The translations under genes and the position numbers were made by a program. From Geobacter sp. (lineage in GTDB: Bacteria > Desulfobacterota > Desulfuromonadia > Geobacterales > Geobacteraceae): DNA of 42,504 bases. Under the pieces are notes generated by a model. It did not search any database, was not told the origin of the DNA, and was given only the letters and a program-made list of their open reading frames with translations. Positions 8,267 to 16,332 of this stretch are shown one piece after another. Position 1 is the first letter of the stretch. Each line of letters starts with the position of its first letter. Location of the stretch: contig JACOUQ010000011.1 of assembly GCA_016177775.1 (NCBI GenBank), positions 1 through 42,504 on the forward strand, read 5' to 3'.

Positions 8267-9679
8267 ATGTCGCAGTCATTCGGCTCGAACCTGCCTGCCA
8301 TCCTGCTCGTTGACGATGAGCCTGAGATCCTCTTCAGTTCCACCGTTATCCTGCGTAAAGCAGGGTTTGGTAATATTCAGTCAATGGGAGACAGCCGCGA
8401 GCTTCTTCCGTTCCTTGCCGGACATGAGTCGGGTGTGATCGTGCTGGATCTGCAGATGCCCCACATCTCCGGAAAGGAGCTGCTCGGCGACTTGGCTACC
8501 AATTATCCCCACGTGCCGGTCGTCATCGTGACCGCTGCCAACGAACTGGAAACCGCGGTGGAATGCATGAAGGCCGGGGCCTTCGATTACCTGGTCAAGC
8601 CGATCGATACCGGCAGGTTCGTGACGGTGGTCAGGAACGCGCTCGAAATGAACGCCATGAAGCGCGAGATTTCTTCGCTGCGGGAGACGCTCCTTACCGG
8701 CCAAGTTCGAAATGAAGACGCCTTCGCCCCCATCGTCACCCGGAGTCAGCGGATGAAAGCGATTTTCGCCTACCTGGAGGCCATTGCCGCAACCGAACAA
8801 CCGGTGCTGATCACGGGCGAGACCGGTGTCGGAAAAGACCTCTTTGCCCGCGCGCTCCACAAGCTAAGCGGCCGGAGCGGAAGGTTCATCGCCATCAATT
8901 CCGGGGGGCTCGACGACCAGATGTTTTCCGACACCCTTTTCGGCCACAAAAAAGGGGCGTTTACCGGCGCGGGAGAGGGGCGGGAGGGGATGATCGCCCG
9001 TGCTGCCGACGGCACCCTTTTTCTCGACGAAATCGGCGACATGAACGCGGCATCGCAGGTGAAGCTCCTCCGGCTGATGCAGGACGGCGAATATTATCCC
9101 CTCGGATCGGACATGCCGCTCGTCTCGCGGGCGCGCTTCGTTGTCGCCACCAATCAGAACCTTGACAGGCTGATGGGGGAGGGGAGTTTCCGCAAAGATC
9201 TATACTACCGGCTCCGCGCCCATCATGTGCACATCCCCTCACTTTCCGAGAGGCCGGAGGATATCCCGCTCCTGCTCGAAGCATTTCTCGACGAGGCCGC
9301 CGGTTCCATGGGCAAGCAGAAACCAGCCTATCCCCCCGAACTGATCGCCTATCTTTCGACCTACCATTTCCCCGGCAATGTCCGCGAATTGAAGGCCCTG
9401 GTGTTGGATGCCATGGCCCGCCACAAGGGGGGAGTGCTGTCCATGGCGGCTTTCCGGGAGGCGATCGGTAGAGACATGGTTCCGCCTGGGAAGGCTTCGC
9501 CGTATCCTGAAGAGACCTGCCACTGGCTGAATCTGACCGGTCGTTTCCCGACCATCAAGGAGTTGGAGCATTGCCTGATAGACAAGGCCCTCCAGTCAGC
9601 CGGCGGTAACCAGGGGGCGGCCGCGGCCCTCCTTGGTATCAGCCGCCAGGCCCTCAACAAGAGGCTTTCCCGAAAATAG
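8267..9679 (+). CDS. Sigma-54-dependent response regulator (REC-AAA-Fis)
   Basis: The 470-residue NtrC-type activator has a receiver domain (about 10-125) with D16/D17, phosphoacceptor D61 (VLDLQMP) and K111. The AAA+ domain has Walker A GETGVGKD at 184-191, an intact GAFTGA loop at 230-235 for contact with RNA polymerase-sigma 54, and Walker B TLFLDEIGD. The C-terminal 40 residues form a Fis-type helix-turn-helix (GNQGAAAALLGISRQALNKRL). A usual INCAA motif reads INSGG here. The ATG at 8267 follows TTGGAGAAT. The gene is divergent from the kinase and directly upstream of the chemosensory operon, so it is likely to be phosphorylated by the former and to control the latter. Confidence 0.94.
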   Translation: MSQSFGSNLPAILLVDDEPEILFSSTVILRKAGFGNIQSMGDSRELLPFLAGHESGVIVLDLQMPHISGKELLGDLATNYPHVPVVIVTAANELETAVECMKAGAFDYLVKPIDTGRFVTVVRNALEMNAMKREISSLRETLLTGQVRNEDAFAPIVTRSQRMKAIFAYLEAIAATEQPVLITGETGVGKDLFARALHKLSGRSGRFIAINSGGLDDQMFSDTLFGHKKGAFTGAGEGREGMIARAADGTLFLDEIGDMNAASQVKLLRLMQDGEYYPLGSDMPLVSRARFVVATNQNLDRLMGEGSFRKDLYYRLRAHHVHIPSLSERPEDIPLLLEAFLDEAAGSMGKQKPAYPPELIAYLSTYHFPGNVRELKALVLDAMARHKGGVLSMAAFREAIGRDMVPPGKASPYPEETCHWLNLTGRFPTIKELEHCLIDKALQSAGGNQGAAAALLGISRQALNKRLSRK

Positions 9680-9693
9680 AATCCGCCAAAAGG

Positions 9694-9804
9694 GGTGCAA
9701 CTTTTGTTGCACCTGCAACTTTTGTCTCATCAACCACAATTCCCCTTATTTCCCCAGCAGATAACCCCATTTCCCCACTGTTTGCCCTGTCAACTTTTGT
9801 CTCA
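9694..9804. promoter_or_regulatory. Three CAACTTTTGT sites, candidate upstream activating sequences
   Basis: CAACTTTTGT occurs at 9698, 9716 and 9791. The last two share the 14-mer CAACTTTTGTCTCA. The first is the core of a perfect dyad GGTGCAAC-TTTT-GTTGCACC (9694-9701 and 9706-9713). They lie in the 281-base gap after the sigma-54 regulator gene, roughly 90-200 bases upstream of a GG-N10-GC element. That is the normal distance for enhancer sites of an NtrC-type activator. The 9694-9713 hairpin has no T tract after it, so I do not read it as a terminator. Confidence 0.5.
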
Positions 9805-9877
9805 CCCTGCTGATCTCGCGACGCCTTTCAGTAAACACAATGCGTTGAAATAGAACGAAATTTTACTTTATATGTAT

Positions 9878-9894
9878 ACGGTACGCGAAATGCT
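9878..9894 (+). promoter_or_regulatory. Candidate sigma-54 promoter of the chemosensory operon
   Basis: The sequence CGGTACG-CGAA-ATGCT keeps the invariant GG (9880-9881) and GC (9892-9893) ten bases apart and matches nine of twelve positions of the TGGCACG-N4-TTGCW consensus. Transcription would start near 9905 and leave a leader of about 55 bases before the ATG at 9961. The adjacent sigma-54 activator gene and upstream repeats support the reading. Two of the mismatches are in the -24 element, so it remains a candidate. Confidence 0.45.
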
Positions 9895-9960
9895 ATGTGT
9901 ATACGCGATCCTGCATATCATCTGCTGAAAATACGGGTTCTGTTCCACGAGGAGGAGTAG

Positions 9961-11094
9961 ATGGCCGGCAAAGTGGCGGGCAATATCATGGTGGTGGATG
10001 ATGATCCATTCATGCTGGAATGCATCTCCGCGCAACTTCACAGGCACGGCTTTTCCACCCGCTGCTACCGGGACAGCGTGGAGGCCCTGGCCGCCTTCGG
10101 CGAGGCGCAGGCCGACGTGGTGCTGGCCGATGTGAACATGCCGGTGATGAACGGTTTCCGGCTCATGGAGAATATCCGGGCGATTGACGCTGAAACGCCG
10201 GTAATCTTCATCACCGGGAATCCCGAGCTCGATGTGGCCATGTCCGCCATCAAGCTGAAGGCCTTCGAGTTTTTCGTAAAGCCCTATCCTCTGCCGTCCC
10301 TCATCAAGGCCATCGAAAACGGAGTCAATCAAAAGCGGCTGTTTCGTTTAGAGCGGGACTACAAGGCTGAGCTGGAACAGATTGTGGCGCTGAGGGCCGG
10401 GGAGCTGGCAGATTCACTGAATCTGCAGAAATGCATGAGCAGGGAGATCATCGAACGCCTTACCACGGCCGCCGAGCTCCGGGATGAGGACACCGGGATG
10501 CACATTGCCAGGATTGGCCTTTATGCCGGCAGGATTGCCCAGGTTATGGGGCTTCCGGAGTATTTCGCCGAGACCGTTACCCTGGCGAGCGCCATGCACG
10601 ATATCGGCAAGATCGGCATTCCCGATTCGATCCTTTTCAAGCCGCAACTCCTGTCCCCGAAGGAATTTGAGGTCATAAAGATGCACACCGTCATTGGCGG
10701 CCACATCCTGCGGGGGGCCTCCCACCCCCTGATGCGGATGGCCGCGTCCATCGCAGTGACCCACCATGAAAAATGGGACGGTTCCGGCTATCCGAAGGGG
10801 CTGCGTGGTGACGAAATCCCCATCGAAGGGCGAATCGTCATGCTGGCGGACCAGTACGACGCGCTCCGCAGCCGCAGGGTCTACAAGCCGGCGCTCGATC
10901 ATTCGACCACATTCCGGACCATAACCGAGGGGGACGCACAGACCAGACCGGAGCACTTTGACCCCCTCGTGCTCGAAGCGTTTGTAAAAACGGCCGCAGA
11001 GATGGATGAGATCTTCGAGGCGAACCAGGAGGGGAGCTGCGAGGATTACCTCGGATTCGAGCGGATAAAGAAGCTTCTGCATGAATCGCAGTAA
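9961..11094 (+). CDS. Response regulator with HD-GYP phosphodiesterase domain
   Basis: The 377-residue protein joins a receiver domain (phosphoacceptor D57 in VLADVNMP, K107) through a coiled linker to an HD-GYP domain. HD-GYP enzymes hydrolyse cyclic di-GMP. The metal-binding H213-D214 ([12 protein letters not shown]), HH at 268-269 and the signature GYP at 276-278 ([15 protein letters not shown]) are all present, so it should be active. A strong GAGGAGG site precedes the ATG. It is the first gene of the chemosensory operon and overlaps the next gene by 14 bases. Phosphorylation by CheA is plausible but not shown; the outcome would link chemosensory input to cyclic di-GMP levels. Confidence 0.92.
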   Translation: MAGKVAGNIMVVDDDPFMLECISAQLHRHGFSTRCYRDSVEALAAFGEAQADVVLADVNMPVMNGFRLMENIRAIDAETPVIFITGNPELDVAMSAIKLKAFEFFVKPYPLPSLIKAIENGVNQKRLFRLERDYKAELEQIVALRAGELADSLNLQKCMSREIIERLTTAAELRDEDTGMHIARIGLYAGRIAQVMGLPEYFAETVTLASAMHDIGKIGIPDSILFKPQLLSPKEFEVIKMHTVIGGHILRGASHPLMRMAASIAVTHHEKWDGSGYPKGLRGDEIPIEGRIVMLADQYDALRSRRVYKPALDHSTTFRTITEGDAQTRPEHFDPLVLEAFVKTAAEMDEIFEANQEGSCEDYLGFERIKKLLHESQ

Positions 11095-12904
11095 CGTTGC
11101 GGGATTTGTGGAAAAGGGGGATGCCGGCCTGCTGTTGCCAAGGTTGCAAGACCAACTGGAAGTAGTGATCGGGAATCTGCACAAGCTTCCGGCCAGGATT
11201 GAGGAGCGGTTCGGGGGGGTAGGCTCACGACTTCATCAGCTCAGTGCCAGGCTTCGCGGGATTTCGGAGAATGCGGACGCTGCGGCCCTGCTCATGTCCT
11301 CGGCGGAGGCTGCGTCGGTCATCGAGGGGCTGGGGGACACCCTCGAACGCCTGGAGAACTATTTCCTTGAGGCCAACAACAGGGGAGGCCAGGCGGTTGC
11401 AAGGCTGGAGTCCATTCTCGGTGAGCTCGACCGGATCCACCGGCTCATGTCCGGGTTCATGGACCGGGTCGGCGAATTGCGGGTTTTGAAGCTCCTGAGC
11501 AGCATCCAGAGCGCCTCTAACGCGGGAAGAAAGGGCGGTTTCGGCAATGTTGCAACCGATATCGGCATCCTCTCCCGGAACGTCCATTCGAAGTCTGCCT
11601 CCATAATCGATAGGACACGGCAGCTCCAGGCCGAGCTTGGAAATGCCCTCGCCATGGTCGGAGCGCTTCGGTCCCGCCAGAAGGACCTCTCGGGTGCCGT
11701 AACTTCCAGTATCCGGGATGGTATGGGGTCTCTGGGGGGGCTGCGCGACAAATGCACGGGGTCGGCACGGGACGTTTCCATGCGTTCCGTGGAGATGTCC
11801 CGCGCCCTTGGCAACGTGGTGGTTGCCCTTCAGTTTCACGACATAACGCGCCAGCAGATGGAGCATGCCGGGGAAGCGCTCTGCCATCTGCGGAGAGCAC
11901 TCCATTCCGGAGACGAGAATAGCATGGATGTGCCGACGGCGGTCTCTCCGGCGGATGTCTGCGCGCTCCAGTCGGCCCACCTGTCGAACAGCGACGCTGA
12001 GTTGTCGAAGGCCGTAGAAAGCATGACTTCAAGCTTGCGCGCCATTGCCTCCGAAGCTGTTGCGTATTCATCGGGCACTCACGAGTTGTTCGGGCTTGCC
12101 GGCGCCTCGGGGGAATCGTCTATTGCCGGCATCGAGAGCGGTCTGTCGTCGGTAATGGCGGTGTACGATGAAAACATGGCGGCGAGCGATCATCTGGCGC
12201 GGATAATGGTTTCAGTTGCCTCAGCCATGGGGGAGATAAACGCCTTTGCCGGGGATATCGAGTTCATCGGCTCCGAAATCAGGTTGATCGCGCTGAATGC
12301 CATCATCAAGTCCGTCCAGGCCGGCAAGGACGGGGCCGCGTTCGGGGTGATCGCCGAAGCGGTCAAGCGGCAATCCGATGTCATCTGTAGGGAGGCGGGC
12401 GATATTACCGGTGCCATACGCGGTATTGCCTCTCATGTCGGGGTATTGCAGGGCGATATGGGCGCCGGCAACACCGCTGATCCTGAAAGGCGGGGGGAGT
12501 CAACAGGGGCGGAGGAGATGCTGGAACGTTCTCTGACACTTTTGAAGGGGCTTACCGCGAGAATCATGGAGCATCTGGATCTGGCCGACAAGGGGGCGGC
12601 GGTCCTCGGGAAGGAGATTCACGAGGCCCTCTCTTCCCTGGACAGCCGGCATGTCACGTCAATCCTCCACTCCGAAGTGATAACTCCTTTGGACCGGCTC
12701 GCGGTGGCGTTCAGGGACATTTGCCCCGCAACGAGCGAGATACCTCGCGGCGAAAGTCTGGATGCGCACAAAGAGCGCTACACGATGATGAGCGAGCGGA
12801 AAGTGCACGAACTTTTCACTTCATCCGGAGCGGGGGAATCCGTTGTGCCATTCCCCATGCTCGCGGAGAACGGAGATTTCGGGGCGAACGTGGAGTTTTT
12901 CTGA
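11081..12904 (+). CDS. Soluble receptor-like (degenerate MCP) protein
   Basis: This 607-residue, largely helical protein has no signal peptide or membrane helix. Around residues 395-430 it resembles the cytoplasmic tip of chemoreceptors ([27 protein letters not shown]). Against the canonical tip ([14 protein letters not shown]), the positions equivalent to E385, R388 and E391 of Tsr are K410, Q413 and K416. These residues normally make receptor trimer and CheA/CheW contacts. A second motif, [16 protein letters not shown], recurs in helical chemotaxis-associated proteins. The C-terminus ends in NVEFF, an aromatic tail that could dock on adaptation enzymes. It may be a cytoplasmic receptor of altered coupling or a scaffold. 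The start overlaps the HD-GYP gene, consistent with translational coupling. Confidence 0.75.
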   Translation: MNRSNVAGFVEKGDAGLLLPRLQDQLEVVIGNLHKLPARIEERFGGVGSRLHQLSARLRGISENADAAALLMSSAEAASVIEGLGDTLERLENYFLEANNRGGQAVARLESILGELDRIHRLMSGFMDRVGELRVLKLLSSIQSASNAGRKGGFGNVATDIGILSRNVHSKSASIIDRTRQLQAELGNALAMVGALRSRQKDLSGAVTSSIRDGMGSLGGLRDKCTGSARDVSMRSVEMSRALGNVVVALQFHDITRQQMEHAGEALCHLRRALHSGDENSMDVPTAVSPADVCALQSAHLSNSDAELSKAVESMTSSLRAIASEAVAYSSGTHELFGLAGASGESSIAGIESGLSSVMAVYDENMAASDHLARIMVSVASAMGEINAFAGDIEFIGSEIRLIALNAIIKSVQAGKDGAAFGVIAEAVKRQSDVICREAGDITGAIRGIASHVGVLQGDMGAGNTADPERRGESTGAEEMLERSLTLLKGLTARIMEHLDLADKGAAVLGKEIHEALSSLDSRHVTSILHSEVITPLDRLAVAFRDICPATSEIPRGESLDAHKERYTMMSERKVHELFTSSGAGESVVPFPMLAENGDFGANVEFF

Positions 12905-12923
12905 AGCAAGGATAGGAGAGGAA

Positions 12924-13283
12924 ATGAACATGAATCTGGCGGTAGGCGGCATTTCCGAAGCTGAAGGATCGATAGTTCTGACATTGTCGGGGCGGGCAAC
13001 CATTCAGCACGCCAACGAGGCGAAGGGGGCGCTGTACGGGGCGCTTTGCTCGTCCGAACGGGTTGTGGTCGACGTGAGCGGCGTGACCGAGGTGGACCCG
13101 GCCATTTTCCAGCTTCTTTGTTCCGCGCATCGATCGGCAACGGAGCTGGGCAAGCGGATGGGCCTGGAGCCTGCTTGCCCGGAGCCGTTCCGCAAAGCTG
13201 CCGAGGCCGCCGGTTTCCATCCCTCCGGCTGCGGTGGAGAAGCCAGGGGCGAATGTCTTCTGGTTAAGGAGGAGGATAGATGA
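12924..13283 (+). CDS. STAS-domain protein of the chemosensory operon
   Basis: The 119-residue product is a single STAS domain, like anti-sigma factor antagonists. The core reads VVVDVSGVTEVDPAIFQLL, where the usual phosphorylated serine of the D-S-S/A-G motif is replaced by P59 (D58-P59-A60-I61). Serine phosphorylation of the SpoIIAA kind therefore looks impossible, and it may act as a binding module only. The C-terminal 20 residues are glycine- and cysteine-containing and are not part of the fold. I chose ATG 12924 because AGGAGAGGAA stands just before it; the frame is open further upstream, but without a site. It overlaps cheY by four bases (ATGA). Confidence 0.8.
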   Translation: MNMNLAVGGISEAEGSIVLTLSGRATIQHANEAKGALYGALCSSERVVVDVSGVTEVDPAIFQLLCSAHRSATELGKRMGLEPACPEPFRKAAEAAGFHPSGCGGEARGECLLVKEEDR

Positions 13284-13645
13284 ACAAGACCATTCTCACG
13301 GTTGATGACTCGGCCAGCGTCCGGATGATGGTGTCATTCACGCTGAAGGAGAACGGATACAGCGTTATCGAGGCGGCGGACGGGAGCGAAGGGCTGCGCA
13401 AGATGAACGAATCCAAGGTGGACCTGGTCATTACCGACCTGAACATGCCCAACCTGGACGGCATCGGTCTTATCCAGGGGATCAGGGCAATGCCGACGAA
13501 CAGGTTCACGCCGATCCTGATGCTGACCACCGAATCGCATGATTGCCGGAAGCAGGAAGGACGGGCCGCTGGGGCCACCGGCTGGATCGTCAAGCCGTTC
13601 CGCCCCGAGCAGCTGGTGGCTGTGGTAAGAAAGGTGATTGGATGA
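13280..13645 (+). CDS. cheY: CheY-type single-domain response regulator
   Basis: The 121-residue receiver domain has the acidic pair D9/D10, phosphoacceptor D53 (VITDLNMPN), switch residue T83/T84 and K105 (IVKPFRPEQ). There is no output domain, so it should carry phosphoryl groups from CheA to a motor or other target. AAGGAGGAGG precedes the start. It overlaps the STAS gene upstream and cheA downstream by four bases each. Confidence 0.93.
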   Translation: MNKTILTVDDSASVRMMVSFTLKENGYSVIEAADGSEGLRKMNESKVDLVITDLNMPNLDGIGLIQGIRAMPTNRFTPILMLTTESHDCRKQEGRAAGATGWIVKPFRPEQLVAVVRKVIG

Positions 13646-15588
13646 TCGACCGCTACCGTCAGGCGTTTCTGGATGAGGCCGAGGAGCTTCTGGCCGAGCT
13701 GGAGCTTGGGCTTCTCGAACTCGAGCAGAGTCCTGCGGACATGGAGCTGGTCGGTCGGGTGTTCCGCGCCATGCATACCATCAAGGGGTCGAGCGCCATG
13801 TTCGGCTACGATGCCATCGCCGCGCTGGGACACGAAGTCGAAGCTGTCCTGGAGCTGGTGCGCAGCAACAGGCTCGCCGTGACCACGCCGCTCGTCGGCA
13901 CCATCCTCCTGGCCCGCGACCAGATCAAGGCGATGTTGGCCGGCACGGCCGGTGGTTGCGATGGAATCACGGACGGGGGGCGCGTGATAGTGGCGTCCCT
14001 CAGGGAATTGGTTTCGTCTTCGGCGTCTCCCGCTGTGGCGGAAAGAGCTTCATTGCCCGGCTCCTCTCCGGTTTACGGAGAGTGCGGCGAGATTACCTGC
14101 CTGATCCGCTTTCGCCCGCATCCCGATCTTTTCCTGCGCGGCATCAATCCTTTGCAGATCCTGAACGAGCTGAGGGGACTCGGCCCATGCCGCGTGGTGG
14201 CCCATACAGACGAGGTCCCGCTGCTGGAGGAGCTGGACCCCGAGCTCTGTTACCTCCGGTGGGATGTGGAGCTTGTGACAGCGCGGGGACTGGACGCCGT
14301 GCAGGACGCCTTTATCTTTGTGGACCAGGAGAGAGAGGTCGAGATCGAGGTCTTAGCGGACGCCAATGACATCTCCCCGGACGAAGAAGTTGGTTCTTCG
14401 CCCGGTGCAATCGAGCAGCACAATGGCGAAAAGTCCATTTCCAGCATCAGGGTGGAGGCCGCGAAGCTTGACCATCTGGTTAATCTCGTGGGAGAGCTGG
14501 TGACGGTGCAGGCCCGCATCAGCCAGACCGCCGCGGTCCGCAATGACACCGAACTGCTTGCCCTTGCCGAGGATCTGGAGCGGTTGACCGGAGGACTGCG
14601 AGACAATGCCCTGAATATCCGCATGCTCCCCATCGGCGGGACATTCAACAGGTTCCGCCGAATAGTCCATGACCTGGGGATGGAGTTGGGGAAAGAGGTG
14701 GTGCTGGAGACCTGGGGGGCCGAGACCGAGCTGGACAAGACGGTCATCGAGAGGCTCACCGATCCCTTGGTGCACATTGTCAGAAACAGCATCGACCACG
14801 GCATAGAAACGCCGCAACTCCGCCTTGCCGCCGGAAAACCGCGCCAGGGGGCGATTCACCTTTCGGCACAGCATTCCGGGGGGAGCGTGATAATTGCCAT
14901 CCGAGACGACGGCGCCGGCATGGACCGCGAGGCCCTGCGCGCCAGGGGGGTGGAGAGGGGGCTGATCCCTGCCGGTGCGGAACTGCCGGACCGTGACCTT
15001 ATGAACCTGATCTTTGCCCCCGGTTTCACAACCTCGGAACTGGTAACGAACGTGTCGGGGCGAGGGGTCGGGATGGATGTGGTAAAGAGGGCGATGGATT
15101 CGCTGCGCGGCTCCGTGAGCGTCACCAGCCTGCCGGGAGATGGGACGACCATCACCCTGACGATCCCGTTGACCCTGGCGATCATAGAAAGCCTTCTGGT
15201 GAGGGTGGGTCCGGACTGCTTCGTCCTCCCCCTCTCCCTGGTGGAGGAATGCGTCGAACTCACCAGTGCTGACAGGGCCAAGGCCCACGGCCGTCACCTG
15301 GTCCGGGTCCGTGACAGCATCGTTCCCTACATCCCCCTCAGGGAGAGGTTTGGAGCAAGGGGAGAAGCCCCGGAGATCGAGCAGGTGGTCATCACCGAAG
15401 TCGACGGTAAGCGTGTCGGGCTGGTTGTGGACCACGTGATCGGAGAGCACCAGACGGTCATAAAGTCGATCGGCAGGATGTTCCGGAACGTGGCCGGGGT
15501 ATCCGGCGCCACCATCCTGGGCAACGGGACCGTGGCCCTGATTCTTGATGTGCAGCAGTTGGTGCAGGATGAAGTGCTTGCAGCATAA
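13642..15588 (+). CDS. cheA: Chemotaxis histidine kinase CheA
   Basis: The 648-residue kinase has the usual five domains. P1 (Hpt) carries the phosphorylated H45 in MHTIKGSS. P2 (about 147-240) is the regulator-docking domain (RFRPHPDLFLRGINPLQIL). P3 (about 275-335) dimerises. P4 binds ATP, with the N box HIVRNSIDHG near 377-386, G1 DDGAGMD and G2 GRGVGMD. P5 is the CheW-like domain at the end. The start at 13642 overlaps cheY by four bases; the frame is open upstream but those codons are cheY DNA read out of phase. It phosphorylates CheY, CheB and perhaps the HD-GYP regulator in response to receptor arrays. Confidence 0.96.
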   Translation: MIDRYRQAFLDEAEELLAELELGLLELEQSPADMELVGRVFRAMHTIKGSSAMFGYDAIAALGHEVEAVLELVRSNRLAVTTPLVGTILLARDQIKAMLAGTAGGCDGITDGGRVIVASLRELVSSSASPAVAERASLPGSSPVYGECGEITCLIRFRPHPDLFLRGINPLQILNELRGLGPCRVVAHTDEVPLLEELDPELCYLRWDVELVTARGLDAVQDAFIFVDQEREVEIEVLADANDISPDEEVGSSPGAIEQHNGEKSISSIRVEAAKLDHLVNLVGELVTVQARISQTAAVRNDTELLALAEDLERLTGGLRDNALNIRMLPIGGTFNRFRRIVHDLGMELGKEVVLETWGAETELDKTVIERLTDPLVHIVRNSIDHGIETPQLRLAAGKPRQGAIHLSAQHSGGSVIIAIRDDGAGMDREALRARGVERGLIPAGAELPDRDLMNLIFAPGFTTSELVTNVSGRGVGMDVVKRAMDSLRGSVSVTSLPGDGTTITLTIPLTLAIIESLLVRVGPDCFVLPLSLVEECVELTSADRAKAHGRHLVRVRDSIVPYIPLRERFGARGEAPEIEQVVITEVDGKRVGLVVDHVIGEHQTVIKSIGRMFRNVAGVSGATILGNGTVALILDVQQLVQDEVLAA

Positions 15589-15592
15589 ATAG

Positions 15593-15717
15593 CTCCCTCT
15601 CCCTGAGGGAGAGGGCTAGGGTGAGGGGGATATGGTGGATTAATCGGGACTGCTGCCCCCTCATCCGGCCTTCGGCCACCTTCTCCTTTAGGCCCGAGGG
15701 TCCTCAGGGAGAAGGGT
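15593..15717. repeat. Palindromic REP-like intergenic element, copy 2
   Basis: This copy opens with the same CCCTCTCCC-TGA-GGGAGAGGG hairpin and AGGGTGAGGG as the element at 5148-5250. Its right half differs: CCTTCTCC and GGGAGAAGG are separated by about 20 bases (TTTAGGCCCGAGGGTCCTCA), longer than in copy 1. It lies between cheA and cheW and could reduce readthrough or stabilise the upstream message. Confidence 0.85.
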
Positions 15718-15757
15718 TCAGCGGGAGATCAGTAATAATCAGGTAAATTGATGACAA

Positions 15758-15796
15758 TATAGAGACGCATATAGAGACGCATGCAATGCGTCTCTA
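15758..15796. repeat. AGAGACGCAT repeat and hairpin upstream of cheW
   Basis: TATAGAGACGCAT occurs twice in tandem (15758-15770 and 15771-15782). The second copy pairs perfectly over 11 bases with ATGCGTCTCTA at 15786-15796 across the loop GCA. It ends 17 bases before the cheW start codon, so folding could affect translation of cheW. It looks like a separate dispersed palindrome family from the neighbouring REP-like element. Confidence 0.85.
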
Positions 15797-15813
15797 CGGA
15801 GAGGGAAAGAGAT

Positions 15814-16299
15814 ATGAATGACGGTCTGATAACCGAAACCGCCCAGTATTTGACATTCAAGCTGGGTGAAGAGGTCTTTGCCTTGGACATCGGCAAGGTG
15901 CGGGAGGTCCTCGACTTCACCACCGTGACCCGAGTTCCCCGGACACCGGACTTCATGCGCGGGGTGATCAACCTGCGGGGCAACGTGGTGCCGGTGGCGG
16001 ACATGCGCCTGAAGTTCGGCATGACGGAGACCGAAAAAGGGGTAAATACCTGCATCATAATCGTGGAGGTGGCGGTGGACGGCGAGACGACAGTGCTCGG
16101 CGTCATGGCCGACTCCGTGCTGGAGGTGCTGGATCTCGGCCCTGACAGAATCGAGCCGCCCCCTCGCATCGGGACCAGGCTGAACGTCGACTTCATCCGC
16201 GGGATGGGAAAGTGCGACGAGGAGTTCGTCATGATTCTCGATATCGACAGGATATTTTCCTGCGAAGAACTGGTGCTGGCCAGGGATATGGCGGATTAG
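15814..16299 (+). CDS. cheW: Chemotaxis coupling protein CheW
   Basis: The 161-residue protein is a single CheW domain, which couples receptors to CheA. Conserved parts include YLTFKLGEEVFALDIGKVREVLD at the N-terminus (residues about 12-34) and GVINLRGNVVPVADMRLKFG in the middle. I placed the start at ATG 15814, after GAGAGGGAAAGAGAT. The frame is open to 15781, but that upstream part is repeat DNA. A gap of 225 bases with two repeat elements separates it from cheA, so it may have a weaker or separate supply of transcript. Confidence 0.95.
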   Translation: MNDGLITETAQYLTFKLGEEVFALDIGKVREVLDFTTVTRVPRTPDFMRGVINLRGNVVPVADMRLKFGMTETEKGVNTCIIIVEVAVDGETTVLGVMADSVLEVLDLGPDRIEPPPRIGTRLNVDFIRGMGKCDEEFVMILDIDRIFSCEELVLARDMAD

Positions 16300-16332
16300 T
16301 CATTTCATTAATACCTCTGAAAGGGGAATCAA

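Noticed and set aside
9694..9713. Hairpin after the sigma-54 regulator as a terminator
   Set aside because: The stem is not GC-rich enough and no T tract follows; its sequence recurs as direct repeats, which suits a binding site better.
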